Shown: positions 23,638-31,273 of the stretch, piece by piece
Layout of the letters: every line of letters starts with the position of its first letter
Position numbering within the stretch: position 1 is the first letter of the stretch
Notes under the pieces: generated by a model
Told to the model about the DNA's origin: nothing
What the model saw: only the letters and a program-made list of their open reading frames with translations
Database searches by the model: none
NCBI GenBank assembly: GCA_004524595.1
Contig: SDOA01000026.1
Location: forward strand, 1 to 38,262
Direction of reading: 5' to 3'
DNA length: 38,262 nucleotides
From: Candidatus Thorarchaeota archaeon
GTDB lineage: Archaea; Asgardarchaeota; Thorarchaeia; Thorarchaeales; Thorarchaeaceae
Translations under genes and position numbers: made by a program

Positions 23638-24060
23638 ATGTCAAGAAAGGTCGGTAGAGGAATTCGAAAATTCATCCCAAGGATTGCTAGAGGATTACCT
23701 ATTGGTGCCACTATCATGTGTGCAGACAACTCAGGAGCAAAGGAACTTCAGCTCATCACAGTCTTTGGATATAAAGGTAAGCTGAGAAAGCTTGGTAAAG
23801 CTGGGATTGGAGACCTCGTTAATGTATCAGTCCTAAAAGGGAAGCAGGAACTTAGAAAGCAGGTACTTCAGGCTGTGATTGTGCGACAAAGAAAACCATT
23901 CAGAAGACCGGATGGAACATGGATGCAGTTTGAAGACAATGCAGCGGTACTGGTAAAACCAGGTGGTGAGCCTCAAGGCTCAGAACTTAGAGGCCCAATG
24001 GCGCGAGAAGTGACACTGAAATGGCCACGCGTTGCTGCAATCGCTTCAAAAATTGTGTAA
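23638..24060 (+). CDS. rpl14: 50S ribosomal protein L14 (uL14)
   Basis: A beta-barrel protein at the subunit interface that makes an intersubunit bridge. The signature PIGATIMCADNSGAKELQLITVFGYKG is in the first third, followed by GIGDLVNVSVLKGKQELRKQVLQAVIVRQ, then PFRRPDGTWMQFEDNAAVLV, and the closing GSELRGPMAREVTLKWPRVAAIASKIV. The 140 residues are slightly long at the N terminus, as in other archaea. It starts three bases after the S17 stop behind GGAGGAG. Confidence 0.96.
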   Translation: MSRKVGRGIRKFIPRIARGLPIGATIMCADNSGAKELQLITVFGYKGKLRKLGKAGIGDLVNVSVLKGKQELRKQVLQAVIVRQRKPFRRPDGTWMQFEDNAAVLVKPGGEPQGSELRGPMAREVTLKWPRVAAIASKIV

Positions 24061-24072
24061 GAGGGACAAGAG

Positions 24073-24462
24073 ATGGTGAAGAAAATAAGTTCAAAGGCTC
24101 CAAAGAAGCAGCGGAAACTAGTTCATGCTGCACCAATTCATGCCAATAAAAACAGACTCAAATGCAGACTTGATGAATTCCTTCAGGAAGAATATGGTCT
24201 CAGATCGCTTGTTGTCAAGGAAGGCGACCTGGTCAAAATAATGAGAGGACAATTTCGTGACACAGAGGGAAAGATTGTCCGAGTAGATTACGCAGACATC
24301 CGGGTATATCTAGATAATGCAACAGTCACCAAAGCTGATGGTAAAGAAGCAAATATCCCAATACACCCGTCAAATCTGATGCTTGTTAAATTGCAATTAG
24401 ATGAGGAAAGAAAAAGACTCATTGAAAAGAAAGTGATGAAGGTCGCGGAGAGTGAAGACTAA
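24073..24462 (+). CDS. rpl24: 50S ribosomal protein L24 (uL24)
   Basis: An assembly initiator protein of the large subunit, located near the exit tunnel. A basic N terminus (SSKAPKKQRKLVHAAPIHANKN) is followed by the KOW motif VKEGDLVKIMRGQFRDTEGKIVRVDYADIRV. A C-terminal extension NIPIHPSNLMLVKLQLDEERK is shared with eukaryotic L26. The 129 residues are normal for archaea. It abuts the S4e start with no spacer. Confidence 0.95.
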   Translation: MVKKISSKAPKKQRKLVHAAPIHANKNRLKCRLDEFLQEEYGLRSLVVKEGDLVKIMRGQFRDTEGKIVRVDYADIRVYLDNATVTKADGKEANIPIHPSNLMLVKLQLDEERKRLIEKKVMKVAESED

Positions 24463-25218
24463 ATGACGAGAAGAGGTCAGAAGAAGCATCTAAAGCGGTT
24501 TCCAGCCCCAAAATACTGGCCAATTAAAAGGAAGATGACCAAGTTTACCACACGAGTAATTCCAGGGCCACATGCAAGAGATCATGCTTTAACACTTGCT
24601 TTAATTCTTAGAGAAATTCTTGGTTATGCAGACAATATGCGCGAGGTCAAGGCAATCCTCTCGAGCGGTCAAGTCAAAGTAGATGGTCAAATTCGCAAAG
24701 ATCCACGATTCCCTGTTGGGGTGATGGATGTAATCGAAATCGAGTCTTCTGGAGAACGTTTCAGACTTGTTCCTAAAAAACGTGGAGGGTTGCGTATGGT
24801 GAGTATTGATGATGCGGAAGCAAAATTCAAGCTCTGCAGAATCGAGAATAAGTCAATGGTCAAAGGAGGTAAGATTCAACTTGGACTGCATGATGGTCGA
24901 ACCATGTTATTACCAGAGGGAGAAAAACCCTCTAATTATAGCACCCTTGATACATTGAAAGTGGCAATTCCAGAACAGAAGCTTGTTAGTTCACTACAAC
25001 TTGAGAAGGGAGTCTATGCAATCGTTTCTCGAGGGAAGAACATTGGTATCGAGGGAAAAATCATAGAGATTGAGAAACGCCATGGCACTCATGCAAGTAC
25101 TGTTACACTTGAAAACCCAGAAGGAAATCGATTCCAGACAGCACTACAGTATGTGTTTGTCATTGGGAAAAATAAACCAGAAGTTAGCCTTCAATCGGAA
25201 GGAGGTAGTTCTTCATGA
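24463..25218 (+). CDS. rps4e: 30S ribosomal protein S4e (eS4)
   Basis: An archaeal/eukaryotic small-subunit protein absent from bacteria. The 251 residues hold the N-terminal GQKKHLKRFPAPKYWPIKRK stretch, an S4 RNA-binding domain (AKAILSSGQVKVDGQIRKDPRFPVG region), a central domain, and a C-terminal KOW motif with GKNIGIEGKIIEIEKRHG. The start ATG directly follows the L24 stop. The stop overlaps the L5 start by four bases. Confidence 0.96.
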   Translation: MTRRGQKKHLKRFPAPKYWPIKRKMTKFTTRVIPGPHARDHALTLALILREILGYADNMREVKAILSSGQVKVDGQIRKDPRFPVGVMDVIEIESSGERFRLVPKKRGGLRMVSIDDAEAKFKLCRIENKSMVKGGKIQLGLHDGRTMLLPEGEKPSNYSTLDTLKVAIPEQKLVSSLQLEKGVYAIVSRGKNIGIEGKIIEIEKRHGTHASTVTLENPEGNRFQTALQYVFVIGKNKPEVSLQSEGGSSS

Positions 25219-25790
25219 GCATTGAGAATGAACAGGTCTATAGAGAAGACTGGAAAATTTTTCCGATGAGAGAGCCTCGTATTGCCAAAGTCGTTGTGGA
25301 CATCTGTTCTGGTGGTGGCGAGAATCTAAGCAGAGCAGCTACTATTCTAGAACAACTGACAGGGCAATCTCCGATTCAATCCAAAGCACGTCAGACAATA
25401 CGTGATTTTGGCATTCGAAGAAAGGAGCCCATTGCAGTTCGCGTCACTCTGAGACATGAGAGAGCTGAAAAATTCCTTCGAAGAGCAATGAAGGCAAAGG
25501 ACGATGTATTACTGATCAAAAACTGGGATGATGATGGTAATTTTGCATTTGGAATCAGTGAGCATATCAATATTCCAGGTATCAAGTATGATCCGCAACT
25601 AGGAGTTCAGGGAATGAATATCACTGTCTGTATTGAACGACCAGGTTTTAGAGTAAAGCGAAGACGCAGACAGAAGGCAAAGGTGCCATATAGACACAGG
25701 ATTACGCCTGAAGAAAGTATGGTGTTTGTCAAGAACAAGTTCGGTATCGAGATACTCGAAAAGGAGCGTGAGAGGACATATCTGTTCTGA
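25215..25790 (+). CDS. rpl5: 50S ribosomal protein L5 (uL5)
   Basis: Binds 5S rRNA and contacts P-site tRNA. Recognised from MREPRIAKVVVDICSGGG near the start, LEQLTGQSPIQSKARQTIRDFGIRRKEPI, then FGISEHINIPGIKYDPQLGVQGMN and a basic C terminus ERPGFRVKRRRRQKAKVP. The 191 residues are typical for archaea. The ATG lies in an ATGA overlap with the S4e stop, so translation is probably coupled. Confidence 0.95.
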   Translation: MSIENEQVYREDWKIFPMREPRIAKVVVDICSGGGENLSRAATILEQLTGQSPIQSKARQTIRDFGIRRKEPIAVRVTLRHERAEKFLRRAMKAKDDVLLIKNWDDDGNFAFGISEHINIPGIKYDPQLGVQGMNITVCIERPGFRVKRRRRQKAKVPYRHRITPEESMVFVKNKFGIEILEKERERTYLF

Positions 25791-25801
25791 GGTGATTATG
25801 A

Positions 25802-25972
25802 ATGAGTACAAAGAAAGACCGGACACGAAAATCAAAGAAAATGGGCAAAGGCAGCAGAACATGCGTTCGTTGTGGCACACACCAGGCGATTATCCGTTCA
25901 TATAACCTGAACATGTGCCGCCGTTGTTTTAGAGAAACAGCGGTGAAGCTCGGATTCCGAAAATATGGTTAA
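25802..25972 (+). CDS. rps14: 30S ribosomal protein S14, zinc form (uS14)
   Basis: A 56-residue zinc-binding protein of the small-subunit head. The two cysteine pairs are CVRCG and MCRRC, followed by [14 protein letters not shown], which is the archaeal S14 ending. It is short enough to be skipped by length filters. ATG at 25802 follows GAGGTGA seven bases upstream. Another ATG four bases earlier is in a different frame and yields only a short unrelated peptide. S8 starts 16 bases after the stop. Confidence 0.95.
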   Translation: MSTKKDRTRKSKKMGKGSRTCVRCGTHQAIIRSYNLNMCRRCFRETAVKLGFRKYG

Positions 25973-25988
25973 GGAGGTCTAAGAGAAA

Positions 25989-26381
25989 GTGACACTACTA
26001 GACCCATTGGCGGATGCAATGTCAAGTATCTACAATAGTGAGCTTGTCGGAAAGGCCGAAGTGGTCATTTCACCTGCATCAAGCCTAATTGAAAAAGTAT
26101 TGTATGTGATGCAATCAAAGGGATACATAGGTGAGTTCGAAAGAATCGATGATGGAAAAGCGGGTAGATTCCGCATTCAACTCATGGGTCGAACGAACAA
26201 ATGTGGAGTGATTAAACCAAGATTTCCAGTGAGAAGGGATAGTTTTGAGCAATATGAGAAACGCTTCCTTCCTGCATATAATTATGGAATTCTTATTGTG
26301 ACCACTCCAGCAGGTGTGATGACTCACCAGGATGCTAAGGACCGAGGAATCGGTGGAAGACTGCTTGCATACGTATATTGA
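25989..26381 (+). CDS. rps8: 30S ribosomal protein S8 (uS8)
   Basis: Binds helix 21 of 16S rRNA and is a core assembly protein. The N terminus [32 protein letters not shown] and the C terminus [31 protein letters not shown] are both clear family blocks. The 130 residues are standard for archaea. It begins at GTG with GGAGGT about ten bases upstream. In bacteria S8 is the operon's autoregulator; whether that holds here is unknown. Confidence 0.96.
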   Translation: MTLLDPLADAMSSIYNSELVGKAEVVISPASSLIEKVLYVMQSKGYIGEFERIDDGKAGRFRIQLMGRTNKCGVIKPRFPVRRDSFEQYEKRFLPAYNYGILIVTTPAGVMTHQDAKDRGIGGRLLAYVY

Positions 26382-26393
26382 GGTGATCTGACA

Positions 26394-26957
26394 ATGTCTG
26401 AAAAATCAGTCTATAATCAACGGATTGAGATTCCTAGTGATTGTCAGGTATCTCTTGATGATAAGACTATCACTATTACAGGTCCGAAAGGAATACTTGA
26501 ACGATCATTTCCAGAACCACAGACAGCGCTTATTATGGAAGGAAATGAGTTGGTTGTTTCGACCCATATCAATAGAAAACGTGCAAGAGCACTTGTTGGC
26601 ACAGTAATAGCACATGTTCGCAATATGATGTTGGGTGTTCAATCAGGATACGAGTATGAGATGAAGATAGTCTACAGCCACTTCCCAATCACCGTGGAGA
26701 TTAAAGATAAAGTGATGATTATCAAGAACTTCATTGGAGAACGTGGTGTTAGAAAAGCACGGCTTGTAGGCAATGTTGACATTCGAACGACAGAAGATGA
26801 GATATTCATCAGTGGAACGGATATCGAACATGTTTCACAGAGTGCAGCAAACATCCAACAAGCCTGCAAGATTCGCGATAAAGATAGACGAGTGTTTCTT
26901 GATGGAATCTATGTCATTCGTAAGAGGAAAGGTGACACTACAAAGTCCATTGTATAG
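26394..26957 (+). CDS. rpl6: 50S ribosomal protein L6 (uL6)
   Basis: Sits near the GTPase-associated centre. Two copies of the L6 fold are visible: the first starts with IEIPSDCQVSLDDKTITITGPKGILERSF, the second with HFPITVEIKDKVMIIKNFIGERGVRKARLV. The closing segment ACKIRDKDRRVFLDGIYVI is typical of archaeal and eukaryotic L6/L9. The 187 residues are normal. ATG follows GAGGTGA. Confidence 0.95.
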   Translation: MSEKSVYNQRIEIPSDCQVSLDDKTITITGPKGILERSFPEPQTALIMEGNELVVSTHINRKRARALVGTVIAHVRNMMLGVQSGYEYEMKIVYSHFPITVEIKDKVMIIKNFIGERGVRKARLVGNVDIRTTEDEIFISGTDIEHVSQSAANIQQACKIRDKDRRVFLDGIYVIRKRKGDTTKSIV

Positions 26958-26968
26958 GAGGCAACATT

Positions 26969-27835
26969 ATGTCAAAGAAGCCAGAGTTAATAGATATGCC
27001 CGGATTGGGTCCCAAACTAGAAGAGAAGCTTAGAGAAGCTGGGATTAAGACAGTGCTTAATCTGTCACGGGCGAAAGCAGACAAGCTTGCCGAAAAGGTA
27101 GATGGGCTAAGTGAATCAAGAGCGGCTGATCTAATCGCTCTAGCTCAGGAAATGCTTCAGGTAACTACTACTCCAAAGAAAGATGCAGTAAAGAAAGAGG
27201 TTAAACCAAAAGCTGAGAAAAAGACTGAGCTTGAAGCAAAGAAACCAAAAACTGAAACAGCAAAGAAAAAGGCTGAACCGAAGGCAGAAAAGCCAAAGGT
27301 TGAAGAACCGGCTAAGAAAAAGGCAAAAAAGGCCAAAGCTAAGGAACCAAAACCAAAGAAGAAAATTGTAAAAGAGAAGCAAGAAGTCCCTGTACGATTC
27401 AAGAATTTAGACCAGAGACTTGTTAGAATTGCACAAAATAAGAAGAATAGAATGCCCAATTTTCATGCTGATCAAGCGCATCGATGGAAACGCGTAAGCA
27501 ATCGTTGGAGAAAACTTCGCGGTATAGACAGTTATGCACGACAGAAAAAGAAAGGCAGAATTGCTATGGTCTCACCAGGATATCGTACACCCAAGGCGAT
27601 TAGAAATCTGCATCCATCACTGTATATTGAAGTACCAGTGTACAGACCTGCAGACCTTGAGGGGCTTGATGCAGACATACATGCAGTTCGAATTTCATCT
27701 ACTGTTGGAGCAAGAAAACGACAAGATATTCTCACAGCAGCTGAGATGAAGACATTGCATGTGTTGAATCCTGGCACAGTTGAAGAGGTTGCTGAAGAGG
27801 ATCTCTTCACCGAACTTGACTTGGAGGAGGACTAA
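26969..27835 (+). CDS. rpl32e: 50S ribosomal protein L32e with N-terminal HhH and lysine-rich linker
   Basis: The conserved eL32 domain covers about residues 145-275: RMPNFHADQAHRWKRVSNRWRK, then KKGRIAMVSPGYRTPKAIR and VHAVRISSTVGARKRQDI-like blocks. Ahead of it lie a helix-hairpin-helix domain (IDMPGLGPKLEEKLREAGIKTVLNL, residues 5-65), found in several archaeal L32e proteins, and about 75 residues made almost wholly of lysine, alanine, glutamate and proline. Total length is 288, against about 130 for the bare domain. The linker is probably disordered and may bind rRNA. ATG follows AGGAGG. Confidence 0.93.
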   Translation: MSKKPELIDMPGLGPKLEEKLREAGIKTVLNLSRAKADKLAEKVDGLSESRAADLIALAQEMLQVTTTPKKDAVKKEVKPKAEKKTELEAKKPKTETAKKKAEPKAEKPKVEEPAKKKAKKAKAKEPKPKKKIVKEKQEVPVRFKNLDQRLVRIAQNKKNRMPNFHADQAHRWKRVSNRWRKLRGIDSYARQKKKGRIAMVSPGYRTPKAIRNLHPSLYIEVPVYRPADLEGLDADIHAVRISSTVGARKRQDILTAAEMKTLHVLNPGTVEEVAEEDLFTELDLEED

Positions 27836-27837
27836 TA

Positions 27838-28290
27838 ATGAAACTCTCTACACAAAAAAGACTAGCAGCAGATGTAATGAAAGTCGGAGTATCTAGAGTT
27901 TGGATAGATCCCCAATTTGGGGACGAAGTCAGTCTAGCAATTACGAGAGAGGATATCAGACGTCTTGTAGATGAGGGAGCTATTCAGGAGAAACCCGCCA
28001 CAGGTGTGAGCAGAGGTAGAGCTCGATATGTTCTCCAACAGAAGAGGAAAGGGCAAAGAAAAGGGCCTGGCACCAAGAAAGGTAAAGCCAGTACAAATCT
28101 TAGTGGTAAAGAACGCTGGATGATGAAAATCCGCCCAATGCGTAAGGAACTAAAGAAACTACGCGACGAAGGTAAGATATCCCGAAAGACCTACAGAGAA
28201 CTATACTTGAAGGCCAAAGGTAATGCGTTCAGAAACACTGCACACTTGAAAACATACATCAGTGAACGTAAACTGGAGGTGTCTAAGTAA
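27838..28290 (+). CDS. rpl19e: 50S ribosomal protein L19e (eL19)
   Basis: An archaeal/eukaryotic protein that forms an intersubunit bridge. Recognised from [22 protein letters not shown] at the start, [18 protein letters not shown], the [20 protein letters not shown] basic block, and [26 protein letters not shown]. The 150 residues match the family. The start lies two bases after the L32e stop behind GGAGGAGG. Its stop overlaps the L18 start by one base. Confidence 0.95.
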   Translation: MKLSTQKRLAADVMKVGVSRVWIDPQFGDEVSLAITREDIRRLVDEGAIQEKPATGVSRGRARYVLQQKRKGQRKGPGTKKGKASTNLSGKERWMMKIRPMRKELKKLRDEGKISRKTYRELYLKAKGNAFRNTAHLKTYISERKLEVSK

Positions 28291-29045
28291 TGGCACAAGG
28301 ACCTACATATAGAGTCAAGTTCAGACGAAGAAGAGAAGGCAAGACTAACTATTACCGACGCAGATCTCTTCTACAATCTAGACGCCCTAGACTTGTTGTA
28401 AGAAAGACGAATACAAGCACATTAGTTCAGATTATCAATGCAAATGTTACAGGTGATACAACTATAGCATCAGCTATTGCAACGGAGCTTTCAAACTATG
28501 GTTGGAGTGCCTCTACTGGAAATCTTCCTGCAGCATATCTGACAGGACTTTTAGCAGGATTACGTGCAAAAAGCCGTGGTATAAAAGAAGCAATTCTGGA
28601 TATAGGACTCAATCCACCTATCAAAGGTAGTAGGATCTATGCTGCGTTAAAAGGAGTAGTTGATGCAGGCCTTGAGGTACCTCATAGTGTAGAAGTACTA
28701 CCTGATGAGTCAAGGATTTCAGGTGAACATATTGTTGCCAGTTATGACTACTACTCTGGAAAGAAAGATACTCTAATGTTCACTAAACTTGGGAAGAAAA
28801 AGACCACCATAACAACTATTCCAAAACAGGTCGACACCGTGAAGAAAACACTTCTTGATATTCCAACAGCAGATCTGAAGAAGACTAAGAAGCGTAAAGC
28901 CCCAACAAAGAAGGTTGCAACAGAGAAGAAAGCCAAGAGAGAGAAGCCTGCGGAGAAACCACCGCGTGCTGTGCCACGAAAACCCAAACCCAAGAAACTG
29001 ATTGCAAAAGGCAAGGGCAAGAAAGGCAGGAAGGCTAAGAAATAG
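28290..29045 (+). CDS. rpl18: 50S ribosomal protein L18 (uL18) with basic tail
   Basis: Binds 5S rRNA together with L5. The domain is clear: [39 protein letters not shown], then [22 protein letters not shown] and [19 protein letters not shown]. After about residue 195 an unusual tail of some 55 residues rich in lysine, alanine and proline extends the protein to 251, where many archaeal L18 proteins end near 195. It resembles in composition the linker in L32e of the same operon. The ATG shares a base with the L19e stop. Confidence 0.94.
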   Translation: MAQGPTYRVKFRRRREGKTNYYRRRSLLQSRRPRLVVRKTNTSTLVQIINANVTGDTTIASAIATELSNYGWSASTGNLPAAYLTGLLAGLRAKSRGIKEAILDIGLNPPIKGSRIYAALKGVVDAGLEVPHSVEVLPDESRISGEHIVASYDYYSGKKDTLMFTKLGKKKTTITTIPKQVDTVKKTLLDIPTADLKKTKKRKAPTKKVATEKKAKREKPAEKPPRAVPRKPKPKKLIAKGKGKKGRKAKK

Positions 29046-29058
29046 AGGATGATTAGTG

Positions 29059-29736
29059 ATGAGCAAACAGCAAAGAAGGCGTAGAGCACCTCGAGCCGAA
29101 GTTAGCCCACTTGATGAGTGGATTCCAAAGACAAAACTTGGCAGGCTTGTCAAGGAAGGACACATCAATAGTATAGAGGAGATGCTGCATAACAATTACA
29201 GAATCAGAGAACCTGAGATTGTAGATGCACTATTTCCTGATCTTAGACAGGAAGTTGTTGATGTGAGTATGGTACAACGTCAATCAGACAGCGGTCAACA
29301 AAAGAGTTTTCGTTTGACTGTAGTTGTAGGCAATGGTGAAGGCGTACTTGGGATTGGTGTCGGTAAGGCACCAGAATTCGTACCAGCAGTTAGGGCGGCA
29401 GAGTCCAGAGCAAAGTTGAACATTACCGTGTTCCGAAGAGGTTGCGGTTCATGGGAATGCAGATGCCACGACCCGCACAGTATTCCCTTCCAAGTTAATG
29501 GTACTTCAGGATCTGTACAAGTCACATTGAGACCAGCACCAAAAGGAACGGGTCTGGTTACTGCAGATGTTGGTAAGGTAGTTCTGCGCATTGCAGGGCT
29601 TCATGATGTCTGGTCCATTACAAAAGGCCGATCCCGAACATCATCGAATTTTGCGAAAGCATTTGTAGATGCACTCACAAAGACCTACAAGATGTTACCT
29701 CCGCAAGAGTGGATATCATCAGGAGGGACTGAGTAA
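29059..29736 (+). CDS. rps5: 30S ribosomal protein S5 (uS5)
   Basis: Important for mRNA unwinding and decoding fidelity. The archaeal-type N terminus (DEWIPKTKLGRLVKEGHI) leads into the dsRNA-binding-like domain with SFRLTVVVGNGEGVLGIGVGKAPE, and then RRGCGSWECRCHDPHSIPF and VTLRPAPKGTGLVTADVGKVV, all conserved in archaeal and eukaryotic S2/S5. The 225 residues are typical. ATG at 29059 follows GAGG about ten bases upstream; a GTG directly before it is in frame. The stop overlaps the L30 start. Confidence 0.96.
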   Translation: MSKQQRRRRAPRAEVSPLDEWIPKTKLGRLVKEGHINSIEEMLHNNYRIREPEIVDALFPDLRQEVVDVSMVQRQSDSGQQKSFRLTVVVGNGEGVLGIGVGKAPEFVPAVRAAESRAKLNITVFRRGCGSWECRCHDPHSIPFQVNGTSGSVQVTLRPAPKGTGLVTADVGKVVLRIAGLHDVWSITKGRSRTSSNFAKAFVDALTKTYKMLPPQEWISSGGTE

Positions 29737-30218
29737 TGAGTGAGAATGAAAAAATCGTACTTGCAATCAGAATTAGAGGTAGTGTTAGAGTTCGTCCTCA
29801 AATTCAAGATACTCTAGAAAAACTTAGACTTGGTCGTCTGCATCAAGCAAGGATTCTAACAACTTCACCCAGCATAAATGGAATGATCGATAAAGTCAAG
29901 GACTACATTACATGGGGAGAACCCACAGAGGAGATAATTGAAAAACTGCTCTCAAAGAGAGGTCGTCTTCCAGGTAATGCCAGACTTACTGACAGCTATG
30001 TGAAAAACAACTCAGGTCATAGTAGCATCAAAGCTTTAGCAAAAGCTATTGCTTCAGGAAAGGGTGCAGTATCTGATGTTCAAGGATTAAAGCCAGTCTT
30101 CCGGCTCACACCACCATCAAAAGGTTACAGCGGTCTAAAGAAAGTACAGGTGGGAATGGGCGGTGTCAGCGGCTATCGTGGTGAAAGTATAAACGAACTC
30201 GCAGGAAAAATGATCTGA
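29736..30218 (+). CDS. rpl30: 50S ribosomal protein L30 (uL30)
   Basis: A large-subunit protein, eukaryotic L7 homologue. The 160-residue archaeal form starts with IVLAIRIRGSVRVRPQIQDTLEKLRLGRLH and continues with MIDKVKDYITWGEPTEEIIEKLLSKRGR. The C-terminal half with FRLTPPSKGYSGLKKVQVGMGGVSGYRG is characteristic of archaeal L30. The start overlaps the S5 stop by one base. A small heat shock protein gene follows where L15 normally would. Confidence 0.95.
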   Translation: MSENEKIVLAIRIRGSVRVRPQIQDTLEKLRLGRLHQARILTTSPSINGMIDKVKDYITWGEPTEEIIEKLLSKRGRLPGNARLTDSYVKNNSGHSSIKALAKAIASGKGAVSDVQGLKPVFRLTPPSKGYSGLKKVQVGMGGVSGYRGESINELAGKMI

Positions 30219-30228
30219 GGTAAAGATA

Positions 30229-30747
30229 ATGTCTTGGGATAATGATGATGAAGCCAGAAAGAACTTGCGTCGATGGTTTGGAGACTTCATCCCAGAAGAA
30301 ATGCTCCAGCTAATAGAAGAAATGATGGAGAGAATGATGACTGAGATGAATCAAGGCATGTTCATTGATCCCGAGAAATTTCAAGAAATGCTTAGAAATC
30401 AAGAGGGAATCAATCCATTCATGTCTGGCTTCTCATTGAAACTGGGACCCGGTGGAAAACCCATTGTTCAGAGATTTGGGAACACCCCGGGTAGTACAGA
30501 GCACACTCTCGAACCACTGGTTGATATCGTGGAAGAGGAAGACGAGATAATCGTTGTTGCTGAGGTGCCTGGTGTTGAGAGAGATGAGATTAAAGTTCGC
30601 ATCAAGGGAAAAACATTGACGATTCACGCAGATAATCCCGATCGACCATACCACAAAGTGATCGAACTACCCTCACGAGTGAAGAAAGATGAAGCAAAAT
30701 CAGCAATACGCAACGGCGTGCTGGAAGTACGATTGAAGAAAGAATAA
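30229..30747 (+). CDS. Small heat shock protein (Hsp20/alpha-crystallin)
   Basis: An ATP-independent holdase chaperone. The alpha-crystallin domain covers about residues 85-172: LEPLVDIVEEEDEIIVVAEVPGV, RDEIKVRIKGKTLTIHA, and a closing AIRNGVLEVRLKKE. The N-terminal 80 residues are methionine-rich and acidic (EEMMERMMTEMNQGMF), likely disordered or client-binding. The usual C-terminal I-x-I anchor is missing, so large oligomers may not form in the usual way. It starts 10 bases after the L30 stop behind GAGGT and L15 follows 16 bases later, so it is embedded in the ribosomal operon and should be made with it. Confidence 0.9.
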   Translation: MSWDNDDEARKNLRRWFGDFIPEEMLQLIEEMMERMMTEMNQGMFIDPEKFQEMLRNQEGINPFMSGFSLKLGPGGKPIVQRFGNTPGSTEHTLEPLVDIVEEEDEIIVVAEVPGVERDEIKVRIKGKTLTIHADNPDRPYHKVIELPSRVKKDEAKSAIRNGVLEVRLKKE

Positions 30748-30763
30748 ACAGGTGATTGCAGCC

Positions 30764-31213
30764 ATGCAGAGAAGAAAAACTAAGAAAATCAACAAGTTGA
30801 GAGGTCAACGATCAGCCGGATACGGTTTTACAAAGGGACACAGAGCCGCTGGACAGCGCGGTGGAAAGGGAATGGCTGGTTCAAAGAAACATCATTACAT
30901 CAAAGTAATGACTGAGAATCCACGTTACTTTGGTAAATGGGGATTCAAGAGACCTCAAAAGCTACTTGAAAATCCAAGTACACTTAACATTGGTGAAATT
31001 GATGAGGCTGCGGATAGATTTGTAGAGAGAGGTCTTGCCACAAAGACCGGTAAGCGATACAGTATTGATGTATCGAAACTAGGTATTGACAGGATTCTTG
31101 GCTCAGGAAAAGTAACACGCCAGCTAAACCTGACTGGTGTCAAAGCAATTACTGCACGGGCAAGAGAGAAGGTCACTGGGATAGGCGGGACAATCGACCT
31201 ACCCGAAGAATAG
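30764..31213 (+). CDS. rpl15: 50S ribosomal protein L15 (uL15)
   Basis: A large-subunit protein, eukaryotic L27a homologue. KKINKLRGQRSAGYGFTKGHR, AGQRGGKGMAGSKKHHYIKV, FGKWGFKRPQKLLENPSTLNI and the closing GVKAITARAREKVTGIGGTI are family blocks. ATG at 30764 has GGTGA eight bases upstream and gives 149 residues; a GTG four codons earlier lies inside that ribosome site. SecY follows after 60 bases containing a TATA-like TCTTTAAAG, so SecY may have its own promoter. Confidence 0.95.
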   Translation: MQRRKTKKINKLRGQRSAGYGFTKGHRAAGQRGGKGMAGSKKHHYIKVMTENPRYFGKWGFKRPQKLLENPSTLNIGEIDEAADRFVERGLATKTGKRYSIDVSKLGIDRILGSGKVTRQLNLTGVKAITARAREKVTGIGGTIDLPEE

Positions 31214-31273
31214 GTATCTTTAAAGGGATAGCCCATCTCGACCCGAAAAGAACCTGCAGGAGGCACTGAACAG

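Noticed and set aside
25798..25903. ATG four bases before the S14 start
   Set aside because: It opens a different frame giving a 35-codon unrelated peptide; the S14 frame carries both zinc cysteine pairs.
27140..27459. Phenylalanine/leucine-rich frames on the minus strand that look like membrane proteins
   Set aside because: They are the antisense of the lysine-rich linker of L32e (AAG/AAA read as CTT/TTT), a common artefact.
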